From Accumulibacter sp. (GTDB lineage: Bacteria > Pseudomonadota > Gammaproteobacteria > Burkholderiales > Rhodocyclaceae): a stretch of DNA of 64,000 bases. The translations under genes were made by a program, and so were the position numbers. Under the pieces are notes generated by a model that was not told where the DNA came from, searched no databases, and worked only from the letters and a program-made list of their open reading frames with translations. Location: the NCBI RefSeq assembly GCF_029255125.1, contig NZ_JAPUVR010000122.1, positions 1-64,000 on the forward strand. The letters are read 5' to 3'. Shown piece after piece: positions 56,433 to 64,000 of the stretch (position 1 is the stretch's first letter; the number at the start of each line of letters is the position of its first letter).

Positions 56433-57254
56433 ATGAGCTTACGAGAACGAACAGTCAGCGGCCATTCCGGATTCTCACGGTCGATCCACACCCGGCTGTT
56501 CCTGCTCCTGCTCGCCTGCCTGGGCCTGACGGGGTGTGCTTCGCTCACCCTCGACATCGTCCGTGACGGTCAACTGGTAGCCAGCGGCGACCCGCCGGGG
56601 GTCGACCTGGCGCGCCAAGGCATGCTCCTGAGCGTGACGCCCGGCATGGCCCTGCAGGCGGGCGACGAGTTGCGCACCGACGCTCGTTCGACGGCGGTGG
56701 TCAGCTTCTTCAGCGGCGCGCGCGCGTATGTCCAACCGAACAGCCAAGTGCAGCTCGGCAGCCTTCTCGTCTACCTCGGTGAAGTGCTGGTCAAGGCCAG
56801 AGGCTATTTTCGCGTCGACACGAAGTACGCCACAGCAGCCTCCGAAGGCACCGAATATCTCGTTCGCGTCGATCCCGGAGAGCGCCTTCAGGTCACCGTC
56901 GCCGAGGACCGCGTCAGCCTCAGCTCACCCAACCTCGCATGGCCGAAGAAGTCGCTCGGCGTCGGGCAAACAGCCCGCCTCAGCGGGCCCGACCTGCTTG
57001 ATATCGGCCTGGCAGCACCCGGTGAAGTCGAGGCAATCAGAAGCCGCATAGACAGTCTCGACCAGATCGTCCCCAGCTACGCCGGCATCGGCACCGCACT
57101 TCTCGTCGGCGCCGCGATTACCGCGGGTGCCGTGGCGATCGGCAGCCAGTCGCACAACGAACGCGAGCACGATCGCCGCCGGCGCACGCCCGACCGGCCG
57201 GCCGCGGATGACGCCAGCCCCCAGGATCCGCTGGGACCGGCACGTCGTCGCTGA
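56433..57254 (+). CDS. FecR-domain lipoprotein
   Basis: Predicted lipoprotein of 273 aa. The signal peptide ends in a lipobox (LGLTGC, lipidated Cys35). The FecR-like beta domain follows (about residues 55-150: LSVTPGMALQAGDELRTDARSTAVVSFFSGARAYVQPNSQVQLG and YATAASEGTEYLVRVD). A hydrophobic Gly/Ala-rich segment (TALLVGAAITAGAVAIG) and a basic tail close the protein, so it may span or touch the membrane at both ends. ATG 56433 follows a G-rich binding site. TIR-CHASE2 gene follows after 62 bases. FecR domains next to CHASE2 proteins occur in other bacteria. Confidence 0.82.
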   Translation: MSLRERTVSGHSGFSRSIHTRLFLLLLACLGLTGCASLTLDIVRDGQLVASGDPPGVDLARQGMLLSVTPGMALQAGDELRTDARSTAVVSFFSGARAYVQPNSQVQLGSLLVYLGEVLVKARGYFRVDTKYATAASEGTEYLVRVDPGERLQVTVAEDRVSLSSPNLAWPKKSLGVGQTARLSGPDLLDIGLAAPGEVEAIRSRIDSLDQIVPSYAGIGTALLVGAAITAGAVAIGSQSHNEREHDRRRRTPDRPAADDASPQDPLGPARRR

Positions 57255-57316
57255 GCATCGTGAGGCGCGCCTGTCGGCGGCCAGCGAAGCCGCTTTGTTG
57301 CCGCCACGGTTGATTC

Positions 57317-59083
57317 GTGAGCAGAATATTCATCAGCTATCGGCGCGAGGACAGCATCGCTTACGCCGGGCGCCTGCACGACAACTTGGCCGCGCATTTC
57401 GGCGTCGACCGGGTTTTCATGGACCTTGGCCAGATCAAAGCGGGTGACGACTTCACCCGCGTCCTGGCCGACCAGATCGCCGCCTGCGACATCGTCGTCG
57501 CGGTGATCGGGCCGCACTGGCTGGACGCGAGCAATGCCCAGGGACGTCGGCTCGCACAGGCGGACGATTTCGTGCGCTACGAACTGGCAAGCGCGCTTGC
57601 CCAGGGCAAACGCCTGATTCCAGTGCTCGTCGGCGGTGCGCGCATGCCGGCAAGCAGCGACCTGCCGGCGACCATCGCCGAGTTGGCGCGCCGCCAGGCG
57701 CATGAACTCGACGACCACCGCTTTCAGCTCGACCTCGACGCGCTGATCCGGCAAATCGAGCGGCGCCCATCGTTGCTGGCCCAGTTCGCCGGGATGGCCA
57801 GGGCCGAGCGCGTCTACCGGTGGCAGCAGCCTGCCCTCGTCGGTATCGCCTTGACCATGGTGCTGTTTGCCTGGGTGCAGTTGTTCGATGCACTGGGCAT
57901 CGACGCGCGCCTGGCGAGCTACACGATGGCGATCGGCGACCAGCTCGCGCCACCGGCAGTGAGCGACCGGATCGCCATCGTCGGTTTCTCCGAGGCAAGC
58001 GAGGCGCGCCTCGGGCGGCCGGGGCCTGCCTGGCGGCGGGCGCACGCGCAGATCATCGACCGGCTGAGCGAGGCAGGTGCCAAACTGATCGTGTTCGACG
58101 TGTTCTTCGAACGAACAACGGCAGCCGACGAAGACTTTCTCGCTGCGATCGGGCGCGCTCGAGAGCGCGGAACACGTGTCATCGTTGGCGTTCGGCGCCT
58201 GCTCGACAGCCAGCCGGCAATGCTGCCGGGTTTGCCCGCGCTGGTTGACGGCGGCCTGCTCTGTCTCGGCGGTCGGCTGGGCTACGCTTCGCTGGCGCCG
58301 CTTGCTGTCGTCAAGGCAGGCAGGGACGCAACATCCGGCGATCCGCCGGCACTTGCCGGACGACGCAGCCTGATCGCCATCAGTGCGCTCGCCGCTGGCG
58401 GCCAGCTTGCCGTCGTCGACGCGCAACACCAGCAACTGACGCTGGTCGGCGCCGGCGCGCAAACGCTCTGGCAGGGCGCCTTGCAGCCGGTCGGCCGGCA
58501 GCTCGAAGCATCGGGACAGGCCAGCCGCGACTGTCCCTTGCTGGCTGAAGACGACCTAGTCGCGACGATGCTGATTCGTCTGGCGCCGGCCGCCGCCTGG
58601 CGCACCGGACAAGCACGCTACGACTACGAGCAATTCACTTCATCGACCGCAGCCGTCGGCGACATCCACCTGGCTGATCGCATTGTCCTGGTTGGCGACG
58701 CGCGCCAGGAGGGCGACCAGTTTCTCGTCCGCCGCGGACTCGCCAGCGAATGGCGAGCAGGCGTCGAACTGCATGCCGAGGTGCTCAACAACCTGCTGCA
58801 GGGCATCCACGTACGCCAGCTGAACCCGCTTGCCCAGTTCGTCGTCATGCTGGCGTTCGCCGCCGCGGGCGGCTGGCTGCGCCGCGTTTGTGCGGACCTG
58901 CGTCGCTATTGGCGGGTCATGCTGCTTGGCGGAGCCATCGTCGCTTATCTGGCAGCGACGGTCCCCGCCTATACGCAGTACGGCTTGCTGCTCAACCCGG
59001 CTTACCCGCTGGGCGCGCTTTTTCTCGCCTACTACCTGTTCGGCCGCATGGTGAGCAGCAGCGAGCCTGACCGAGTGGGGTAG
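57317..59083 (+). CDS. TIR domain-CHASE2 sensor membrane protein
   Basis: Fusion of 588 aa. Residues 1-145 are a TIR domain: RIFISYRREDS, the VFMDLGQIKAGDDF loop, DIVVAVIGPHWLDA, and DDFVRYELASAL with Glu89 at the usual NADase catalytic position, then RLIPVLVGGARMP. One membrane helix (about 171-190) leads to a CHASE2 domain (DRIAIVGFSEASEARLGRPGP, GAKLIVFDVFFE, about 210-480) and three C-terminal helices. TIR is therefore cytoplasmic and CHASE2 periplasmic. Usual CHASE2 proteins carry cyclase or kinase outputs on the other side; here TIR is the output. Start is a GTG. Confidence 0.88.
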   Translation: MSRIFISYRREDSIAYAGRLHDNLAAHFGVDRVFMDLGQIKAGDDFTRVLADQIAACDIVVAVIGPHWLDASNAQGRRLAQADDFVRYELASALAQGKRLIPVLVGGARMPASSDLPATIAELARRQAHELDDHRFQLDLDALIRQIERRPSLLAQFAGMARAERVYRWQQPALVGIALTMVLFAWVQLFDALGIDARLASYTMAIGDQLAPPAVSDRIAIVGFSEASEARLGRPGPAWRRAHAQIIDRLSEAGAKLIVFDVFFERTTAADEDFLAAIGRARERGTRVIVGVRRLLDSQPAMLPGLPALVDGGLLCLGGRLGYASLAPLAVVKAGRDATSGDPPALAGRRSLIAISALAAGGQLAVVDAQHQQLTLVGAGAQTLWQGALQPVGRQLEASGQASRDCPLLAEDDLVATMLIRLAPAAAWRTGQARYDYEQFTSSTAAVGDIHLADRIVLVGDARQEGDQFLVRRGLASEWRAGVELHAEVLNNLLQGIHVRQLNPLAQFVVMLAFAAAGGWLRRVCADLRRYWRVMLLGGAIVAYLAATVPAYTQYGLLLNPAYPLGALFLAYYLFGRMVSSSEPDRVG

Positions 59084-59119
59084 ACTTGCCGACCATTCAC
59101 CCAAGGAGGAGCACAACGA

Positions 59120-60127
59120 ATGATTGCCACGACCAAGCGCGCGGCGCTGCTGTGCAGCGTACTCGGCGCCCTGCTGATCGGCTGCGTTTCGCTGCCGCAG
59201 GAAGACGTTTCGTATCCGCGCTCATCGGCGCTGCCGCCACCACCGGATCCGCCCGACAATCCGACAACGCCAGCAAAAGCGGCCCTCGGCAAACAGTTGT
59301 TCTTCGATAAACGGCTCTCGGGCGACGGCAGCACGTCCTGCGAGGGCTGCCACTACCGCCACCTTGGCTGGACGGATGGGCTTGCCCTCTCGCGCAAAGT
59401 GGGTGGCGAGATGAACACCCGACACACGCCGACGCTCTACAACACCGGCTACGCCGACGCATGGTACTGGGACGGACGCGCGCGAACGCTCGAGGGTCAG
59501 ATCGCGGCCGCCTGGAAAGCGCAGATCGGCGCCGACCCACAACGGACTGCAGCGCTCATCGGCACCGTCGCCGCCTACCGCAACCAGTTCCAGGCCGTCT
59601 TCGGAAGCGAACCGACGGCAGACAACATCCCGCGCGCTCTGGCCACCTTCCTGCGCACACTGAACAGCGGTGAGTCGCCGTGGGATCGCTACCTCGCTGG
59701 CGATTCGACGGCGGTACCAGCGGCGGCGATCGCCGGGCACGAACTGTTCATCGGCAAGGCCGGCTGCGCGAGTTGCCATACGCCGCCGTTATATACCGAC
59801 AATCGTTTCCACAATATCGGCCTGGAAGCCGGCAAGAGCCGACCTGACTCCGGCCGCCAGACGATCAGCAAAGACGCGCAGGATCTGCATGCGTTCAAGA
59901 CGCCGACACTACGCTCGGTTGGCCTTTCCGGACCCTACTTTCACGACGGCAGCGTCGGCCGCCTGGAAGACGCGGTGCGTTACATGGCGGCCGGTGGCGG
60001 GGCTGATCCGCAACGAAGCCCGCTGCTCGTAGACCGCAAGCTGTCCGAAGAAGAAATCGCGCAGATCGTCGCCTTCCTCGGCACGCTGACCAGCGATGAG
60101 CGCTTCATCCGGCCCAGCCTGCCCTGA
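59120..60127 (+). CDS. Dihaem cytochrome c peroxidase-like lipoprotein
   Basis: Predicted periplasmic or outer-membrane dihaem protein of 335 aa. The signal peptide has a lipobox-like LLIGC with Cys22. Two haem sites are CEGCH (74-78) and CASCH (216-220). Other CCP/MauG-type features are LFFDKRLSGDGS, NTRHTPTLYN, YWDGRARTLEGQ and FKTPTLRSVGLSGPYFHDGSVGRLEDAVRYM. AAGGAGGAG precedes the ATG at 59120. It follows TIR-CHASE2 by 36 bases, so probably shares its operon. Peroxidase or MauG-like oxidase activity is possible. Confidence 0.88.
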   Translation: MIATTKRAALLCSVLGALLIGCVSLPQEDVSYPRSSALPPPPDPPDNPTTPAKAALGKQLFFDKRLSGDGSTSCEGCHYRHLGWTDGLALSRKVGGEMNTRHTPTLYNTGYADAWYWDGRARTLEGQIAAAWKAQIGADPQRTAALIGTVAAYRNQFQAVFGSEPTADNIPRALATFLRTLNSGESPWDRYLAGDSTAVPAAAIAGHELFIGKAGCASCHTPPLYTDNRFHNIGLEAGKSRPDSGRQTISKDAQDLHAFKTPTLRSVGLSGPYFHDGSVGRLEDAVRYMAAGGGADPQRSPLLVDRKLSEEEIAQIVAFLGTLTSDERFIRPSLP

Positions 60128-60377
60128 TTCAAGCGCCGGCCTGACCGGGCGAATCACCGACCAGCGCGCCCGGTTCCGCCGCTCCGGGCGTTGCGCGACT
60201 TGCCCTGGGGCAAATTCTGCGCACTAAACAGCCTTCCGGCGTGCGCTCGGCAGGCCTTATTTGTTGTACCCTTGCGTGCCTTTCCGGTTTGCCTCGGCAA
60301 CCCCGGGCTTGTTCGCCTTTTCGTGCTCACCAGGCGGTCCCCAGGCGGGACCGGTTCATTTCTTTGAAGGAGGTGCC
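60128..60377. other. Intergenic region before the second amino acid importer
   Basis: 250 bases without a recognisable gene between the peroxidase and the importer operon. GAAGGAGGT at the right end is the binding site of the binding-protein gene. No convincing promoter was found by eye. Confidence 0.4.
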
Positions 60378-61151
60378 ATGCGATTCCCAGTCAGCTTCTT
60401 GCAAGCCGCCCTGCCCCTGTTGCTGATCCTTGCCGGCCCAGCCGACGCACGCGAATGGAACGTCGTCAAGAGCTCGGGAACGATCATCGCCGCCACTGAG
60501 GGTGGTTTTCAGCCCTTCAACTACTACGAGGGCGCCAAGCTCACCGGCTTCGAAGTCGAACTCGGCGAAGCCATCGCGCGCAAGCTTGGCCTGAAGCTGG
60601 AGTGGAAGGTCGTACCTTTCGACGCACAATTGGCTGCGCTGCAGCAGGACCGCTTCGACTTTGCAATCGCCTCGCACGGTTACACCGAAGAGCGCGCGAA
60701 ATCGGTCGACTTCGCCAACCCGCATTACTGCACCGGCGGGCAGATCGCGGCGCGCGCCGGCGGCCCGCTCACCGTCACCGCACTGAGCGGCAAGACGGTC
60801 GGCGTACAACTCGCCACCAGCTACGCCGACGCCGCCAAGAAGATCAATGGCATCAAGGAAATAAAGACGTACAAGGGCGATCCGGAAGCGTTTTCAGCGC
60901 TCCGCGCGAAGAAGGTCGAAGCGTGGATTTCGGACAAGTTTACGGTCAAGGCGACGCTCGACAAGAACCCGAAGGCAGGAATCGTCGCTGGCGATCTGGT
61001 CTTCGTCGAGCGCGTTTCGATGATCCTGCGCAAGAACAACAAGGAACTCGCCGACAAGCTTAATCAGGCGCTGGCCGATCTGATGAAGGACGGCACCTAC
61101 CGTGCGCTGTCCGAGAAGTACTTCAAAGAGGACATTTCCTGCCGCTCATAG
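60378..61151 (+). CDS. Polar amino acid ABC importer, periplasmic binding protein
   Basis: Solute-binding protein of 257 aa. A signal peptide (MRFPVSFLQAALPLLLILAGPADA) precedes the family-3 amino acid-binding fold: GTIIAATEGGFQPFNYYEGAKLTGFEVELGEAIARKLGL, FDFAIASHGYTEERAKSVDFANPHY, SGKTVGVQLATSYA and DLMKDGTYRALSEKYFKEDIS. GAAGGAGGTGCC before ATG 60378 is a perfect binding site and rules out the longer frame. It is first of a three-gene operon. The amino acid bound cannot be named. Confidence 0.9.
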   Translation: MRFPVSFLQAALPLLLILAGPADAREWNVVKSSGTIIAATEGGFQPFNYYEGAKLTGFEVELGEAIARKLGLKLEWKVVPFDAQLAALQQDRFDFAIASHGYTEERAKSVDFANPHYCTGGQIAARAGGPLTVTALSGKTVGVQLATSYADAAKKINGIKEIKTYKGDPEAFSALRAKKVEAWISDKFTVKATLDKNPKAGIVAGDLVFVERVSMILRKNNKELADKLNQALADLMKDGTYRALSEKYFKEDISCRS

Positions 61152-61166
61152 CACCAGCGACCAACG

Positions 61167-61925
61167 ATGAACTGGGCGACGCGCTACCCCGGCTGGGCAA
61201 TGTTTGCCGCCATGGCCGGGCTGCTCGCCTTTCTCTGGGGACTGGCGATACCGCTCGCCGCCGCTCCTGAGCCGATCGGTCCGGCCGCCGAGCAATTCGC
61301 CGACGGCGCCCGGATTACCGTCTGGCTGACGCTGGTAGCCGGCAGTTCGGGCATCGTCATCGGCGTTCTCGCCGGCGTCGGCAAGCTCTCGCGTTTCTGG
61401 CCGCTGCGCCGACTCTGCGACGCCTACGTCTGGCTGATTCGCGGCACCCCCTTGCTGCTGCAGATTCTGTTCGTCTGGCTGGCGGCGCCGTCGATCCTGC
61501 CCGAGGACATCGTGTTGTCCGATTTCGCCTGTGCGGCGATCGCTTTGGCACTGAATGTCGGGGCTTACAACACCGAATGCGTGCGTGCCGGGATTCTCGC
61601 CGTCCCCTGGGGGCAGGTCGAAGCTGCGCGGGCGCTTGGCCTGACGCCGGTACAGACCTTCATGGACGTTGTCCTGCCGCAGAGCATGCGCGTCGCGCTA
61701 CCCGCGCTGGCCAACAATCTCGCCTCGCTGGTCAAGGACTCGTCGCTCGCCTACGCGATCAGCGTCGTCGAGCTGACCATGGTCGGCTATCGCGTCCAGG
61801 CGGAGAGCTACCAGCCGATCCCCGTCTTCGTCACCACCGCGGTGATCTACCTGATTCTGACGACCGCTTTCACGACACTCACGGCGGCGCTCGAAGCGCA
61901 GCTCAACACCGGCCAGCAGCGCTGA
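61167..61925 (+). CDS. Polar amino acid ABC importer, permease
   Basis: HisM/GlnP-type permease of 252 aa. After a first helix ([20 protein letters not shown]) come four more segments, [19 protein letters not shown] and the EAA-loop [28 protein letters not shown]. It is the only permease gene in the operon, so the channel is probably a homodimer. It follows the binding-protein gene by 15 bases. Confidence 0.9.
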   Translation: MNWATRYPGWAMFAAMAGLLAFLWGLAIPLAAAPEPIGPAAEQFADGARITVWLTLVAGSSGIVIGVLAGVGKLSRFWPLRRLCDAYVWLIRGTPLLLQILFVWLAAPSILPEDIVLSDFACAAIALALNVGAYNTECVRAGILAVPWGQVEAARALGLTPVQTFMDVVLPQSMRVALPALANNLASLVKDSSLAYAISVVELTMVGYRVQAESYQPIPVFVTTAVIYLILTTAFTTLTAALEAQLNTGQQR

Positions 61926-61935
61926 GCGAAGCCGC

Positions 61936-62709
61936 ATGAACAGCCCGGCACCCAGCCCCGACACAAGCTTGCGACCGATCATCGAGGCGCGCCAGGTCGA
62001 CAAGCGATTCGGCTCGTTCCACGCCTTGAAAAAGGTCTCGGCGGTCTTCTATGAAGGCCAGGTGACGGCCATCGTCGGACCGTCCGGCTCCGGCAAGTCG
62101 ACCTTTCTGCGCACGCTGAATCGTCTCGAAACGCACGATTCGGGCGAGATCGTGATCGACGGCATCGTTCTCAACGACGACCTGAAGAACCTCGACGCCA
62201 TCCGCCGCGAAGTTGGAATGGTCTTCCAGAGCTTCAACCTCTTCACTCACCTGACGATCCTGCGCAACATCACACTGGCGCCGATGCGTGTGCGCAAGAT
62301 GGAGCGTGCGGCGGCCGAGCAGAAGGCGCGCACGCTGCTCGAACGCGTCGGCCTGCTGAGCCAGGCGGACAAATACCCGGTGCAGCTTTCCGGCGGCCAG
62401 CAGCAACGCGTGGCGATTGCCCGCGCCTTGGCGATGGACCCCAAAGTACTTCTCTTCGACGAGCCTACCTCGGCACTCGATCCGGAAATGGTCAATGAAG
62501 TCCTCGCCGTGATGCGCGAGCTGGCCTACAGCGGTATCACGATGCTCGTCGTCACGCACGAAATGGGCTTCGCGCGCGAGGTCGCCGACCGGATCATCTT
62601 CTTCGACGACGGCGTCATACTGGAAGACACGACGCCGGAGGTTTTCTTCACCCAAGCCGAGCATGAACGGGCACGCGCTTTCCTGTCGCAGGTACGACAC
62701 GGCTTCTGA
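61936..62709 (+). CDS. Polar amino acid ABC importer, ATPase
   Basis: ATP-binding subunit of 257 aa. It has Walker [26 protein letters not shown], signature [15 protein letters not shown], Walker [13 protein letters not shown] and switch [15 protein letters not shown]. The N-terminus carries about 15 extra residues before the usual domain start. It lies ten bases after the permease gene. GlnQ-like, but no substrate can be given. Confidence 0.92.
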   Translation: MNSPAPSPDTSLRPIIEARQVDKRFGSFHALKKVSAVFYEGQVTAIVGPSGSGKSTFLRTLNRLETHDSGEIVIDGIVLNDDLKNLDAIRREVGMVFQSFNLFTHLTILRNITLAPMRVRKMERAAAEQKARTLLERVGLLSQADKYPVQLSGGQQQRVAIARALAMDPKVLLFDEPTSALDPEMVNEVLAVMRELAYSGITMLVVTHEMGFAREVADRIIFFDDGVILEDTTPEVFFTQAEHERARAFLSQVRHGF

Positions 62710-62723
62710 ACGGCGGAGCATCA

Positions 62724-62740
62724 GCCCGCGCGTAGCGGGC
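62724..62740 (+). terminator. Stem-loop after the amino acid importer operon
   Basis: GCCCGC (62724-62729), loop GCGTA and GCGGGC (62735-62740) lie 15 bases after the ATPase stop. A weak terminator or stabilising hairpin; no T-run follows. Confidence 0.35.
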
Positions 62741-62772
62741 AGCCCGATTCGTCGGCGGCGAGATTGGCAGAA

Positions 62773-63225
62773 ATGAAGTTCAACCAGCAGGCCGGTGCCT
62801 GGGCGATCATCCACAGCACGGCGACCGATACCTTCCTCTTCGGTCGTCGTTCGCCAGCGATGAACAAGCCCGGCGTGTGGAACTTCTTTGGTGGCCATGT
62901 CGACGCGGACGAAAGCCCGGAGGAGGCGCTGTTGCGCGAGTTATCGGAGGAACTGGGGATCAGACGCACGCGCGACCAGCTTCTTCGTTTCGGCAAGGTC
63001 AGCGGCGCCGCGGTCGAGCACCTGGGCTACGTCGATGCGCTACGCGAGCTGCACTACTTTCTGCTGCGTACCGAGCACGAGTTCGAGCCGCGCTTGAACT
63101 TCGAGCATTCTGCTTTCGCCTGGTGCAAGATCGGCAAGCTGCCGCGCAACCTCAACCGCCCAACCGCGATCGGGGTCAGCATCGGACTGCTCCATAAGGC
63201 GGCCTTGCTGGCTGGCGAGACCTGA
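62773..63225 (+). CDS. NUDIX hydrolase
   Basis: Hydrolase of nucleoside diphosphate-linked compounds, 150 aa. The Nudix box is complete: GGHVDADESPEEALLREL continuing SEELGI, at about residues 37-59. The N-terminal AIIHSTATDTFLFGRRSPAMNKPGVWNFFGG fits the fold. ATG 62773 is the likely start (a TTG three codons upstream is possible); the binding site is poor. Substrate unknown. It is the last plus-strand gene. Confidence 0.9.
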   Translation: MKFNQQAGAWAIIHSTATDTFLFGRRSPAMNKPGVWNFFGGHVDADESPEEALLRELSEELGIRRTRDQLLRFGKVSGAAVEHLGYVDALRELHYFLLRTEHEFEPRLNFEHSAFAWCKIGKLPRNLNRPTAIGVSIGLLHKAALLAGET

Positions 63226-63227
63226 TC

Positions 63228-63273
63228 GGCACCCAATGATGGTGCCCCGCCGGGTGGCAAAATTCCCGCCACC
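63228..63273. terminator. Two tandem stem-loops between convergent genes
   Basis: GGCACC/GGTGCC (63228-63246, 7-base loop) is followed by GGTGGC/GCCACC (63253-63273, 9-base loop). They fill the gap between the NUDIX gene and the convergent 226-aa gene and may terminate both. T-runs are lacking. Confidence 0.45.
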
Positions 63274-63953
63274 TAGTCCAGTTGCCGACGTGCGCCGATC
63301 TGCAGCCAGAGCATGGCGTCGTACGGAACGCGCCGGTCTACCGCCGCCGCGTCCGAAGAATGCTCGCCGGCCGGACCGACCAGGACCTTTTCCGCGGTGA
63401 CGCCGAGCACGCCGTACGGCGACCCGGCAAAGGGCTCATCGAGCCGCGAACGAAACGCCTCCGCGCTGAGCAGCGCGGCGACCAGAGCGTTCTCGCCACC
63501 GCTACGTCGCGCCCTGCCGCGACGCGCATCCCAGGCAGCGCTCGCCAGCGCGGCATCGGCCAGATGGCGCGAGATCCACGGAAAGCTCACCGCCCGGCCG
63601 AGATAGAGCGTGCGCAGGGGCGGCGCCGCGGACGGCCGCTGGTGCAACCAGGCGCCGACGACAGAACGATAAACCGCTTCGTGAACCTGGCAGTGCAGGA
63701 AGGCATTGCTGTGCGGACGGAAAACAGCCGCTTCACCGTCCGCCGATGCTTCAAGCAACGGGTTGCACGCCACCGCCCAGCCGGCGCCAAAGCCCAGCCA
63801 GACCGGCAGCCAACGACCGGCCAGGCGGCGTAGCTGGCCGAGCGCTCGCCGGAACGCTAGCCGTAGCGTGACTTCGGCAACCGTGAACATGTGATCAAGC
63901 GCGTAACGCCCTGCCATGCGCGCGCGGTCCTCGGTCGTGCAAACGGGATCCAT
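63273..63953 (-). CDS. Hypothetical protein
   Basis: Unrecognised protein of 226 aa. A short hydrophobic segment (WLPVWLGFGAGWAVACNP, about residues 48-65) could be a membrane helix. The rest is Ala/Arg-rich, with PHSNAFLHCQVHEAVYRSVVGAWL and LYLGRAVSFPWISRHLADAAL in the middle. No signal peptide or domain family is apparent. ATG at 63953 has no strong binding site. The frame is free of stops and its codon use looks like that of its neighbours, so it is likely real. Confidence 0.6.
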   Translation of the reverse strand: MDPVCTTEDRARMAGRYALDHMFTVAEVTLRLAFRRALGQLRRLAGRWLPVWLGFGAGWAVACNPLLEASADGEAAVFRPHSNAFLHCQVHEAVYRSVVGAWLHQRPSAAPPLRTLYLGRAVSFPWISRHLADAALASAAWDARRGRARRSGGENALVAALLSAEAFRSRLDEPFAGSPYGVLGVTAEKVLVGPAGEHSSDAAAVDRRVPYDAMLWLQIGARRQLD

Positions 63954-64000
63954 CGGCCCACCCGTGACCCATCACTCGGTCAGCGGCCAGCGCGGACGCA

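Overview
The window looks like the chromosome of a high-GC betaproteobacterium. Gene content (Pil-Chp chemotaxis cluster, rpe-gph-trpE order, hemL-thiE-thiD, sucCD, large NAD-glutamate dehydrogenase, partial phenylacetate genes) and protein style suggest Rhodocyclales, possibly an Accumulibacter-like organism. The genus is an inference from gene content, not a measurement. No phage, insertion sequence, CRISPR array or rRNA gene was seen. Genes are tightly packed, often with ATGA or TGATG overlaps.

Layout. 0-1.6 kb: photolyase. 1.6-10.6 kb (minus): twitching chemotaxis operon pilG-pilH-pilI-pilJ-chpA. 11-13.8 kb (plus): thiD-thiE-hemL. 13.8-18.2 kb (minus): dsbD, cutA, a hydrolase, a thioredoxin-like ferredoxin and a VanZ-like protein. 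18.3-22.8 kb (minus): rpe-gph-trpE followed by a sodium:solute symporter. 23-24.3 kb: patatin-like phospholipase. 24.3-27 kb (minus): paaG-paaI-paaJ of phenylacetate degradation, with an unexpected Ser at a catalytic Cys position of PaaJ. 27.1-27.4 kb: two tRNA-Lys genes behind a good sigma-70 promoter. 27.4-32 kb: DOMON-like protein, NamZ-type muramidase, YkgJ-type protein, IclR regulator and rlmD. 32-35.8 kb: NeuB-like synthase, GT2 glycosyltransferase and a polytopic membrane protein.

35.8-39.2 kb (minus) is one of the two most interesting loci. A 60-aa type IV pilin, only the N-terminal helix in size, is followed by a small secreted Cys-containing protein and then an ABC-2 permease, a membrane-anchored accessory protein and an ABC ATPase. 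This resembles the split pilin of Geobacter and the pilA-pilGHI layout of Myxococcus. A sigma-54 promoter candidate, an upstream inverted repeat, a 16-bp perfect inverted repeat next to the ribosome binding site and an internal intrinsic terminator suggest elaborate control.

39.2-45.4 kb (minus): MBL-fold phosphodiesterase-like protein, FHA protein, PP2C phosphatase, ornithine cyclodeaminase homologue, sucCD and a DUF2889 protein. 45.6-53.4 kb (minus): gltIJKL glutamate/aspartate importer followed by the 1556-aa glutamate dehydrogenase, a coherent uptake-and-oxidation operon. 53.8-56.2 kb: M61 peptidase and pdxH.

56.3-60.1 kb (plus) is the second notable locus: a FecR-domain lipoprotein, a membrane protein fusing an N-terminal TIR domain to a CHASE2 sensor, and a dihaem peroxidase-like lipoprotein, behind a TATAAT promoter and a 5' hairpin. 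I propose it as a candidate envelope-sensing TIR signalling system. 60.4-62.7 kb: a second polar amino acid ABC importer. The window ends with a NUDIX hydrolase and an unrecognised 226-aa protein.
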